From an uncultured Lachnospiraceae bacterium (GTDB taxonomy: Bacteria; Bacillota_A; Clostridia; TANB77; CAG-508), in assembly GCA_947165105.1 (NCBI GenBank), contig CAMUZC010000077.1:1-7503 (forward strand): a stretch of 7,503 nt of DNA, given 5' to 3'. Positions 1 through 7,503 of the stretch are shown in pieces. How positions within the stretch are numbered: the first letter of the stretch is position 1; each line of letters starts with the position of its first letter. Below the pieces are notes generated by a model. It ran no database searches. It saw nothing but the letters and a program-made list of their open reading frames with translations, and was not told the DNA's origin. The position numbers and the translations under genes are program-made.

Positions 1-1985
<1,985 letters not shown>

Positions 1986-2010
1986 TTATCATATGATTTA
2001 GTCTGGTTGT

Positions 2011-2039
2011 ATATTATCATAAAAGCAAGTAATTATCAA
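2011..2039 (-). promoter_or_regulatory. Candidate sigma-A promoter for ligA
   Basis: Read on the minus strand, TTGATA (2039-2034, 5 of 6 to the consensus -35) is followed by a 17-base spacer and TAATAT (2016-2011, 4 of 6), which is preceded by TG-A, an extended -10. Transcription would begin near 2004, about 30 bases before the ligA ATG. The -35 lies in the loop and right-hand base of the hairpin that ends the pgsA operon, so terminator and promoter overlap. GATAAT (2018-2013) with a 15-base spacer is an alternative -10. This is a pattern match only; AT-rich DNA gives chance matches. Confidence 0.45.
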
Positions 2040-2053
2040 CTAATTACTTGCTT
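2023..2053 (-). terminator. 13-bp hairpin terminator after pgsA (possibly bidirectional)
   Basis: AAGCAAGTAATTA (2023-2035) and TAATTACTTGCTT (2041-2053) form a perfect 13-bp stem around a 5-base loop, starting about 20 bases past the pgsA stop codon. On the minus strand the stem runs into TTTTA, a short U-tract, so termination of the ftsY-pgsA unit may be incomplete. On the plus strand the stem is followed by a much longer T-rich run (2055-2072), so the same element could also stop antisense transcription coming out of ligA. The stem is AT-rich, with only four G-C pairs. Confidence 0.7.
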
Positions 2054-2072
2054 GATTTTTAATTTTTTATTT

Positions 2073-2675
2073 CTATTTATTTTTAAGCAAATCTTTGCCA
2101 TTTTTTATATAATCCCATCCTGAAAAAATAGTTGCAATAACAGAAACTGTCATAAGTACACTTGCGCATATATTAAGCACTAATGAAAATCCACTTAAGT
2201 TTCCTTGTGTAAAAGCACCGTAGCTGTTCATATCAACTAAAGCTAAAATTAAAGCTATCATCTGAGTTACTGTTTTTAATTTTCCCCATACAGATGCTGC
2301 TATTACATTTCCATTATTTTCAACAGCAATCAATCTATATCCTGAAACAATAAATTCTCTAAACAATACTATGATTGGAATCCATGCTGGTAATCTCCCC
2401 GCTTCTACAAGCATTATCATCGCCGCTAAAACAAGAATTTTATCAGCTATTGGGTCTAAAAATTTTCCAAATGTAGTTATTTGGTTTCTTGAACGAGCAA
2501 TATACCCATCTAATTTATCAGTTAGAGAGGCAATTATAAAAATTGCCTCAACCACTATCCATGTTAATGAAATTAGTGAACTTGTATATATTTTATCTAA
2601 TCCTAAAAACGGAATTATGACCATAATTGGAACTAATAATATTCTAAAGATTGTTAATTTATTTGGTAAATTCAT
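2073..2675 (-). CDS. pgsA: CDP-diacylglycerol-glycerol-3-phosphate 3-phosphatidyltransferase (PgsA)
   Basis: This integral membrane enzyme transfers a phosphatidyl group from CDP-diacylglycerol to glycerol-3-phosphate, giving phosphatidylglycerophosphate, the precursor of phosphatidylglycerol and cardiolipin. The full CDP-alcohol phosphatidyltransferase signature D-x2-D-G-x2-A-R-x8-G-x3-D-x3-D is present at D53, D56, G57, A60, R61, G70, D74 and D78; these acidic residues bind the catalytic metals. About six hydrophobic segments are seen (roughly 7-24, 35-52, 79-92, 97-111, 135-148, 163-185). WGKLKT (130-135) matches the conserved segment typical of PgsA. At 200 residues it has normal family length. 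AGGAGGAA (2685-2678) gives a strong ribosome site two bases from the ATG, or six if only AGGAGG's core is counted. It follows the UPF0182 gene by 28 bases, so it is probably cotranscribed. Glycerol-3-phosphate as acceptor is inferred from overall similarity to PgsA; other CDP-alcohol acceptors are less likely. Confidence 0.93.
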   Translation of the reverse strand: MNLPNKLTIFRILLVPIMVIIPFLGLDKIYTSSLISLTWIVVEAIFIIASLTDKLDGYIARSRNQITTFGKFLDPIADKILVLAAMIMLVEAGRLPAWIPIIVLFREFIVSGYRLIAVENNGNVIAASVWGKLKTVTQMIALILALVDMNSYGAFTQGNLSGFSLVLNICASVLMTVSVIATIFSGWDYIKNGKDLLKNK

Positions 2676-2703
2676 ATTTCCTCCTGTAAGTATTCAAAAA
2701 ATC

Positions 2704-5604
2704 TTATATTACTGTGTTTTCATTTGAATTGGTAACATTTTTGTTTTCATCTGTATTGTCAACATTTGCATTACTGTCTTCTTTATTTTCAGTAACATTT
2801 TGAGGTTCTTCATTTAGTTTTTCAATTTCTTCTTGAAGCTCTTGTGGTAATTTTTTAATACTATCTCTTACGCTTTCTTTTTCGCTGCCTTTATCATTTT
2901 GATTGTTAGATTTTTTCTGCTCTTCCTCATACACTTTTTCTAATTGATTAATTAATTTTTGCAATCTTTCCATATCTTTTCCGACCATTTCCCAGTCGCC
3001 GTTACTTGTAGATTGTTCAAGGTTTTTATTTGCTTTAATAATTAATTCTATTAATCCTTCAATGTCATCAGTATTTTGAATTTCAATACCAATTGCATTT
3101 TGAGAAACTAAATTAGCAAGTGCAGACTTTAAATTATCTCCTATTGCAACTTTATTACCTGATGCAACAACAATCTTCTTAAGTGTTGGTAGCGATGATT
3201 CTTCGTTGATATATTGTTGATAAATTGCTTCAACATAAAGTAGTTTATTTTCAATTGGAACTACTACAATATTTTTTGTAAGTTTTGTTCCTGATACATT
3301 TAAACTAGAAATTTGTTTATAAATTTCTGGATTTTGTTCTATTTGAGTATCCAATTGTACTAATCCTAAAACATTACTATCGTCTGGGAATGTGTATAAT
3401 TTCAAATTAGGACTTCCATCTTTATATCTTCCTACTAAATATGATGTAATATTTTGTTTTCCACTTATTGTGTATGGTACAACTAATCCCAAATAATTTT
3501 CTCCACTATCTGCTGTTTTAACACCTGTGTAATAGCTTTGCACTGGTGATACTGAGTTTGTTCCATAGTTGTTTACTGCATATGTTGCAATATCCCAAAC
3601 ATCATCAGTTCTATATAATACATCTGCCTCAACATCATGATATCTTTTTAATATATTAGCTTGAACATTATATAAATACTCTGGATATACAAAGTGTCTG
3701 CTTATATCTTCTGGAATTTTTTCATCTAAATCAACAAATAAGTTTTTATATGCTTTTCTATAAGCCATTATTATTGGATCTGTTCTATCTGTTATATAAA
3801 ATTTTGTTGTTCCATTATATGCATCAATTATAACTTTTACAGAGTTTCTTATATAATTAAACTCTTTGTTATTTACATTTGATTTTTGAGCGTATGGATA
3901 ATAATTTGACGTAGTATATGCATCAAGTACCCATACTAAACTTCCATCATCTCTAACAACAAGATATGGATTTTCATCATATGTTAAATTTGGCATAATC
4001 TTTTTAGCTCTTTTAATAACATTTCTGTTAGTTAAAATTTTACTGTTTGATGTTACATTTGATGAAAATGCTAGTTTTGCATCCCCTTGTGAGATTGCCA
4101 AAATCATTCTATCGAAAAATCCTAGTTTTAATCCTGCACTTCCATTATAATTGTTTGTTTCATTATCTCCTTCTGAAACAGGATAATCAAATTCTTCTTT
4201 ATTTTTGCTATTAGTAACAATTGTATCATTTGTTTGTAATCCAAAATAAATTCTTGGCTGACTTATTTTTATATCGTTGTCATCAAAGCCTTTTTGATAA
4301 TTTTCTAAATTTCCAGCTGAATTTGTTCCAGAAACTGAAGTAGCTATAACTCCATATCCATGTGTATATTCATATGTTGAATTACTATAAGAATTTTCTT
4401 TACTTGCAATTTCTCTTGGAGTAATATACACTAATGTTTTTTCGCCATTTATGTCATATGCCCCAATTTGGCTTGAATTATAGTTGTAATATCCTTTATT
4501 TGTTAATGCTCCGTTTAAATTTTGAAGTACAATATCTTTATTTACAATAGAAATGTTGTTTAATAGTTTTGCATTTTTAATAATATCATTTTCTTCTAAA
4601 GAACCATCATTTTTAACAATAACTTCATCAATATCTATGTTATAACTTCTTCTTGTACTTTCTATATTATAGTTTATATACTTCTTTTGTTTATCTAATT
4701 CATTTGATTTAACAAACATAGCATTATATCCAATTAAAGTAACAACTAATAGACACAAGTAAATTGGAACAGTTAAAATTGAACCGATAACTCTTTTTGT
4801 TTTACCTTTATTATATGATGATACTGCTAAGAATACTGATAATATAATAACTACTGCAAGTATTCTATATCCCCATAATTTTATGCTTACATCTGTTAAG
4901 CCTGCACCATATAGAGAATATGATGTCTTATCTCCAATACTTAAAAATTTACTTGCATTTAAATCTTGTGTTTTGAAGAATGCTAAAATTGCAATTAATA
5001 TTGATAATATTTTTGCATTATTTAAAAGTTGCTTTACTATTTTACTATTTTTTAGTGTTTCGCTCTTTACACCATCAAATTGAGTATTCAATGCAATAAT
5101 GTAATAAATTCCAGCATATGCTGTTAGCGCAACTATAGTTATAATTCCAAACCATAAAATATACTCTAAAAATGGCTTTTGGAATAAATAATAGCCTATG
5201 TCATGATGAAAAATTTGATCTTTAATTTCAAATGATGTGCTATTTATAAACAAAATTAATTTACTCATTGTCATTTCTGATGTTACTAAACTTACAATAG
5301 TCGCAATTATCAATGAAATTGATTTGTTTGGAAGTTTAGGCATTTGCTTTTTCTCATCTTCAAAGAACTGCTTTAATCCTGAATAGATTCTTTTATTTGT
5401 AATATATACTCCTGCAAATATAAACGCAAAAGTTGCTATAAGTGAAATTGTTTTATACTTAAAGTTTGTCCAAAACACAGAAACATATTGTTCGCCTATT
5501 TCTAGTTTTTCCAAATAGGCACTCCTGAACATTACGGTTAAAACTACTGCAACTACTGCTATAAATAGTATAACTATAAACATCCTTTTCTTACTTTTTT
5601 TCAT
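2704..5604 (-). CDS. UPF0182 (COG1615) family large membrane protein, function unknown
   Basis: This 966-residue protein belongs to the UPF0182/COG1615 family, whose biochemical role is not established to my knowledge. The basic N-terminus (KKSKKR) is followed by seven hydrophobic segments (about 8-26, 52-70, 95-111, 146-171, 197-210, 245-263, 273-293). With the N-terminus inside, this puts the remaining 670 residues outside the membrane. Family hallmarks I recognise: HHDIGYYLFQKPF (133-145), YNIESTRRSYNID (312-324), PRIYFGL (450-456) before EFDYP (471-475), VLDAYTTSNYYPY (559-571), YIRNSVKVIIDAYNG (584-598), HFVYPEYLYNVQ (637-648) and LLYVEAIYQQ (788-797). After a helical stretch (about 872-895) comes a charged, Asn/Glu/Asp-rich low-complexity tail (about 896-966). 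It starts 24 bases after the ftsY stop and ends 28 bases before pgsA. An in-frame TGA 10-12 bases upstream rules out a longer start. No enzymatic motif is apparent. Confidence 0.92.
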   Translation of the reverse strand: MKKSKKRMFIVILFIAVVAVVLTVMFRSAYLEKLEIGEQYVSVFWTNFKYKTISLIATFAFIFAGVYITNKRIYSGLKQFFEDEKKQMPKLPNKSISLIIATIVSLVTSEMTMSKLILFINSTSFEIKDQIFHHDIGYYLFQKPFLEYILWFGIITIVALTAYAGIYYIIALNTQFDGVKSETLKNSKIVKQLLNNAKILSILIAILAFFKTQDLNASKFLSIGDKTSYSLYGAGLTDVSIKLWGYRILAVVIILSVFLAVSSYNKGKTKRVIGSILTVPIYLCLLVVTLIGYNAMFVKSNELDKQKKYINYNIESTRRSYNIDIDEVIVKNDGSLEENDIIKNAKLLNNISIVNKDIVLQNLNGALTNKGYYNYNSSQIGAYDINGEKTLVYITPREIASKENSYSNSTYEYTHGYGVIATSVSGTNSAGNLENYQKGFDDNDIKISQPRIYFGLQTNDTIVTNSKNKEEFDYPVSEGDNETNNYNGSAGLKLGFFDRMILAISQGDAKLAFSSNVTSNSKILTNRNVIKRAKKIMPNLTYDENPYLVVRDDGSLVWVLDAYTTSNYYPYAQKSNVNNKEFNYIRNSVKVIIDAYNGTTKFYITDRTDPIIMAYRKAYKNLFVDLDEKIPEDISRHFVYPEYLYNVQANILKRYHDVEADVLYRTDDVWDIATYAVNNYGTNSVSPVQSYYTGVKTADSGENYLGLVVPYTISGKQNITSYLVGRYKDGSPNLKLYTFPDDSNVLGLVQLDTQIEQNPEIYKQISSLNVSGTKLTKNIVVVPIENKLLYVEAIYQQYINEESSLPTLKKIVVASGNKVAIGDNLKSALANLVSQNAIGIEIQNTDDIEGLIELIIKANKNLEQSTSNGDWEMVGKDMERLQKLINQLEKVYEEEQKKSNNQNDKGSEKESVRDSIKKLPQELQEEIEKLNEEPQNVTENKEDSNANVDNTDENKNVTNSNENTVI

Positions 5605-5629
5605 TCTTTTAAATCACTAACCTTTCCTT
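5602..5629 (-). promoter_or_regulatory. Unusually distant ribosome binding site for the UPF0182 gene
   Basis: The only purine-rich Shine-Dalgarno-like sequence before this gene is AAGGAAAGG (5629-5621). It overlaps the last base of the ftsY TAA stop and sits 16 bases from the ATG (5604-5602), much further than the 5-9 bases seen at its neighbours. Only a weak AAAAGA lies close to the ATG. The position suggests translation coupled to termination of ftsY or a weakly initiated gene. The internal Met8 has AAAAGG directly abutting it, too close to be better. Confidence 0.5.
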
Positions 5630-6534
5630 TAAATTAATGCTTCAACAAAATCACTGCTATTAAATTTCTCCATGTCATCAATTTGCTCTCCAACTCCAAT
5701 AAATTTAATTGGCATGTTGTTTTCAGAAACAATTCCTATTACTGCTCCACCTTTCGCTGTTCCATCTAATTTTGTTAAAATAAGTCCATTTATATCTACT
5801 GTTTCTTTAAATGCCTTTACTTGTAAAATTGCATTTTGTCCAGTTGTTGCATCTAAAACCATTAAGACTTCTTGTGAGCTATCCGGTAATTCTCTATCTA
5901 TAATTTTCTTAATTTTTATTAACTCGTCCATTAGATATTTCTTATTGTGTAATCTTCCTGCTGTATCGCAAATTAATACATCTGCATTTCTTTCTTTTGT
6001 TATTTTAATTGCATCATACACAACTGATGCAGGGTCTGAACCTTCTTTTCTTTTTACCATTTCGCATCCAGCTCTGTTTGCCCATATTTCTAATTGTTCA
6101 ACAGCTGCTGCTCTAAATGTATCTGCTGCTGCTATTACAACTTTTTTGCCATCAAGTTTTAATCTATTTGCTATTTTTCCAATTGATGTTGTTTTTCCAA
6201 CACCATTTACACCTACAACTAAAATAACTGCGGGTTTTGTTTCAAGGTGTAATGATGAATCTACTGAATCTAAAATATCTTTTATAATTTCTTTTAAAGC
6301 TTTTTTAACTTCTTCCGCGTCTTCAATTTTTTCTTTTCTTATTTTATCTCTTAATTGTGCTATTATTTTTTCAGATGTTTCCATTCCAACATCTGACATT
6401 ATTAATGCTTCTTCAAGCTCTTCTAGTAGATCTTCGTCTACTTTTCTGAAGTTACTTAATACATTATTTATCTTTTCATTTATAGATGTTTTAGTTTTTC
6501 CTAAACCATTTTTTAATTTATCAAAAAATCCCAT
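5629..6534 (-). CDS. ftsY: Signal recognition particle receptor FtsY
   Basis: FtsY is the membrane-associated GTPase that docks SRP (Ffh plus 4.5S/scRNA) and its ribosome-nascent chain cargo at the Sec translocon. The 301-residue protein opens with MGFFDKLKNGLGKTK, typical of Gram-positive FtsY, whose amphipathic N-terminus contacts lipid. A helical N domain (about 20-95) leads into the NG GTPase: P-loop GVNGVGKTT (108-116), DTFRAAA insertion-box motif (138-144), DTAGR (190-194), TKLD guanine-specificity motif (254-257) and GVGE (280-283). All GTPase motifs are intact. It lacks the long acidic A domain of enterobacterial FtsY, as is usual in Bacillota. Ffh is excluded because there is no Met-rich M domain. 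GGAGG (6546-6542), seven bases from the ATG, supports the start. It is first in an apparent operon with the UPF0182 gene and pgsA, driven by the promoter just upstream. Confidence 0.97.
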   Translation of the reverse strand: MGFFDKLKNGLGKTKTSINEKINNVLSNFRKVDEDLLEELEEALIMSDVGMETSEKIIAQLRDKIRKEKIEDAEEVKKALKEIIKDILDSVDSSLHLETKPAVILVVGVNGVGKTTSIGKIANRLKLDGKKVVIAAADTFRAAAVEQLEIWANRAGCEMVKRKEGSDPASVVYDAIKITKERNADVLICDTAGRLHNKKYLMDELIKIKKIIDRELPDSSQEVLMVLDATTGQNAILQVKAFKETVDINGLILTKLDGTAKGGAVIGIVSENNMPIKFIGVGEQIDDMEKFNSSDFVEALI

Positions 6535-6570
6535 TTTACGTCCTCCATTTTGTTGTTTTTGTATATTGAA

Positions 6571-6599
6571 ATTATACTATAAGATGTTTTTTTATGCAA
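6571..6599 (-). promoter_or_regulatory. Sigma-A-type promoter for the ftsY operon
   Basis: On the minus strand a perfect TATAAT -10 (6576-6571) lies exactly 17 bases after TTGCAT (6599-6594), a weak -35 matching only the first three consensus bases. The predicted start near 6564 gives a leader of about 30 bases with GGAGG in place for ftsY. It lies directly after the terminator of the upstream gene, so ftsY starts a new transcription unit. No operator-like repeat or riboswitch fits in so short a leader. Confidence 0.75.
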
Positions 6600-6614
6600 G
6601 TTTTTTGGGATAAG

Positions 6615-6653
6615 AAAAAATATAGAACCCGCAATGCAGGCCCTATATTTTTT
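6615..6653 (-). terminator. Rho-independent terminator of the 6709-7431 gene
   Basis: The minus-strand transcript folds as AAAAAATATAG (6653-6643) paired with CTATATTTTTT (6625-6615), enclosing GGCCTGC (6642-6636) paired with GCGGGTT (6632-6626) around an ATT loop. That is 18 pairs, three of them G-U. The G-U pairs exist only in the minus-strand RNA (the plus strand has A-C mismatches there), so the element is oriented for the upstream gene. A U-rich run ends the stem. It separates that gene from the ftsY promoter. Confidence 0.85.
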
Positions 6654-6656
6654 TTA

Positions 6657-6687
6657 TTTTTTCTGTTAGCAGTGCTTACAGAAAAAA
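6657..6687. repeat. Second inverted repeat just ahead of the terminator
   Basis: TTTTTTCTGT (6657-6666) pairs with ACAGAAAAAA (6678-6687). After one mismatch, AGC (6668-6670) pairs with GCT (6674-6676), leaving a three-base loop. On the minus strand it lies 21 bases past the stop codon of the 6709-7431 gene and four bases before the terminator hairpin. It is followed by an A-rich run rather than U on that strand, and by no T-run on the plus strand, so it is not a classic terminator by itself. It may stabilise the mRNA 3' end or assist termination. Confidence 0.6.
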
Positions 6688-6708
6688 TTGGAACACTCCT
6701 AACGAATT

Positions 6709-7431
6709 TCAATTCTTTTTTATTACCTTACACTCAGAGTTATACTTCTTAATTGTCTCCTTTAACAATTCTATTTTTTCAGGTGTGAATCTTTGAACTT
6801 TAAATACTTTTTTATTATTTATATAACCTACAATTGTATGTAAATTATATAAATTTCTTCTATAATAAGTTTTTTTATATTCAATTCTTGTTAAATCTGA
6901 AATGTTAAATTTCTTACTTGCAAACAATTTTTTATAAATAATTTTATCATCAACAATTTGAAATTTTTTGATAAATTCATTTATTCTTATAGATTCGTTG
7001 TATCTGCTCGTCAAATAATTATATAACTGTAGATTATCATCTCTACCATAAATATTGAAAGAAAAAAACTTTTCATTATTTTTTAGTACTAAAATACGAT
7101 AAATATCATTTGAAATAGATGTTATTTCAGACATATTTCCTATTTCTTTTTTCTTCGTAAAAAGAGATACTTTTGATATTTTTAGATTTTCTATTATTAT
7201 TTTTTTATTAGTATAATCAAGTACTAAAAGTATTATCACTGACATTATAAAAATTGGTATTGAATTTATTGGTTCAACTACTAGTAATCCTATAAATATT
7301 AATGCCATTAGAAAAAAGAGCATCCATAGTATTGTACTCAAAACTTTCCTTACATTATCTTTTACACCTATAATTAATTTATTATCTAATAGCTTTTCTA
7401 AATCTTCTTGGTTTATATCTTTTGAATTCAT
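6709..7431 (-). CDS. Hypothetical membrane protein with two PH-like repeats
   Basis: I do not recognise a named family for this 240-residue protein. A soluble N-terminus (1-29) is followed by two hydrophobic helices (about 30-52 and 57-73). The remaining 165 basic residues have the alternating pattern of beta strands. Two stretches resemble each other: about 76-143 and 155-232. Each has an LF pair (90-91; 169-170), a Lys-rich turn, then SEITSI (101-106) or SDLTRI (178-183), then a charged C-terminal helix. This looks like tandem bacterial PH-like domains facing the cytoplasm, an inference from pattern rather than a database match. No catalytic motif is seen. GGAGG (7445-7441), nine bases from the ATG, supports the start; the stop is TGA. 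GC content by hand count is about 21%, clearly below ligA and ftsY. It appears to be monocistronic on its 3' side, with its own candidate promoter and a strong terminator. Confidence 0.8.
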   Translation of the reverse strand: MNSKDINQEDLEKLLDNKLIIGVKDNVRKVLSTILWMLFFLMALIFIGLLVVEPINSIPIFIMSVIILLVLDYTNKKIIIENLKISKVSLFTKKKEIGNMSEITSISNDIYRILVLKNNEKFFSFNIYGRDDNLQLYNYLTSRYNESIRINEFIKKFQIVDDKIIYKKLFASKKFNISDLTRIEYKKTYYRRNLYNLHTIVGYINNKKVFKVQRFTPEKIELLKETIKKYNSECKVIKKN

Positions 7432-7465
7432 ATATTTATTCCTCCATTTTTTATTTTATTAATTC

Positions 7466-7494
7466 ATTCTATCATAAGCAAAAATAAATTTCTA
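7466..7494 (-). promoter_or_regulatory. Candidate extended -10 promoter for the 6709-7431 gene
   Basis: On the minus strand TAGAAT (7471-7466, 5 of 6 to TATAAT) is preceded by TG-A, an extended -10. It lies 17 bases after TAGAAA (7494-7489, 4 of 6 to TTGACA). Transcription would start near 7459, leaving a leader of about 28 bases that contains GGAGG. The region is very AT-rich, so chance matches are possible. The rest of 7432-7503 shows nothing else I can support. Confidence 0.5.
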
Positions 7495-7503
7495 CAAAAC
7501 TGT

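Noticed and set aside
2371..2727. Plus-strand open frame of 118 codons opposite pgsA
   Set aside because: It overlaps the PgsA catalytic region in antisense and resembles no known protein.
4883..5083. Plus-strand open frame of 66 codons opposite the UPF0182 membrane region
   Set aside because: It lies entirely within a well-supported gene on the other strand and has no sign of its own translation.
5581..5583. Met8 as an alternative start of the UPF0182 protein
   Set aside because: Its only purine-rich sequence directly abuts the ATG, and starting there would lose the basic N-terminal residues expected before the first membrane helix.
5672..6613. Plus-strand open frame of 313 codons lying antisense across ftsY
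   Set aside because: It is fully complementary to a certain ftsY, its translation is Ser/Phe/Ile-rich low-information sequence with no family match I recognise, and it runs through the ftsY promoter. It is the shadow of FtsY codon use.
6600..6708. Possible riboswitch or T-box leader for ftsY
   Set aside because: The ftsY promoter at 6571-6599 lies downstream of these hairpins, so they are not in the ftsY mRNA from that promoter. No known riboswitch core was seen.
6704..6715. Palindrome GAATTTCAATTC as a possible operator
   Set aside because: It is only a 5-bp arm in AT-rich DNA, overlaps the stop codon of the hypothetical gene and is far from any promoter.

Overview
The window is low-GC DNA with the look of a Bacillota chromosome, probably Clostridia-like. 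Support comes from AT-rich codon use, strong AGGAGG-type ribosome binding sites, a short FtsY without a long acidic N-domain extension, and the protein families present. TGG encodes Trp and TGA ends one gene, so the genetic code is the standard bacterial one. All five genes lie on the minus strand, so transcription runs from high to low coordinates. The genus cannot be fixed from the sequence alone.

Layout in transcription order. (1) 7431-6709 encodes an unrecognised 240-residue membrane protein with two N-terminal membrane helices and what looks like a duplicated PH-like domain. It has its own candidate promoter and ends at a strong rho-independent terminator. (2) A well-formed sigma-A-type promoter at 6599-6571 starts an apparent three-gene operon: ftsY (SRP receptor, 6534-5629), a 966-residue UPF0182/COG1615 membrane protein (5604-2704) and pgsA-type CDP-alcohol phosphatidyltransferase (2675-2073). 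The gaps are 24 and 28 bases, and a 13-bp hairpin closes the operon. (3) ligA (NAD-dependent DNA ligase) runs from 1973 off the left edge, missing only its last few residues. Its best promoter candidate overlaps the upstream terminator hairpin.

The middle operon has a membrane-biogenesis theme. FtsY delivers ribosome-nascent chain complexes to the membrane, PgsA makes the anionic lipid precursor phosphatidylglycerophosphate, and between them sits a large, poorly characterised polytopic protein with a large predicted extracytoplasmic domain. LigA is housekeeping DNA replication and repair, and is probably a separate transcription unit.

The intergenic stretches (7432-7503, 6535-6708, 2676-2703, 5605-5628, 1974-2072) hold promoters, ribosome binding sites and hairpins. 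No stretch over 300 bases lacks a gene. I saw no mobile element, CRISPR array, tRNA, rRNA or recognisable riboswitch. This is mostly an ordinary core-genome region, and I found no convincing new multi-gene system. The most open questions are the function of the UPF0182 protein, the unrecognised protein at 6709-7431, and the paired hairpins at 6615-6687.
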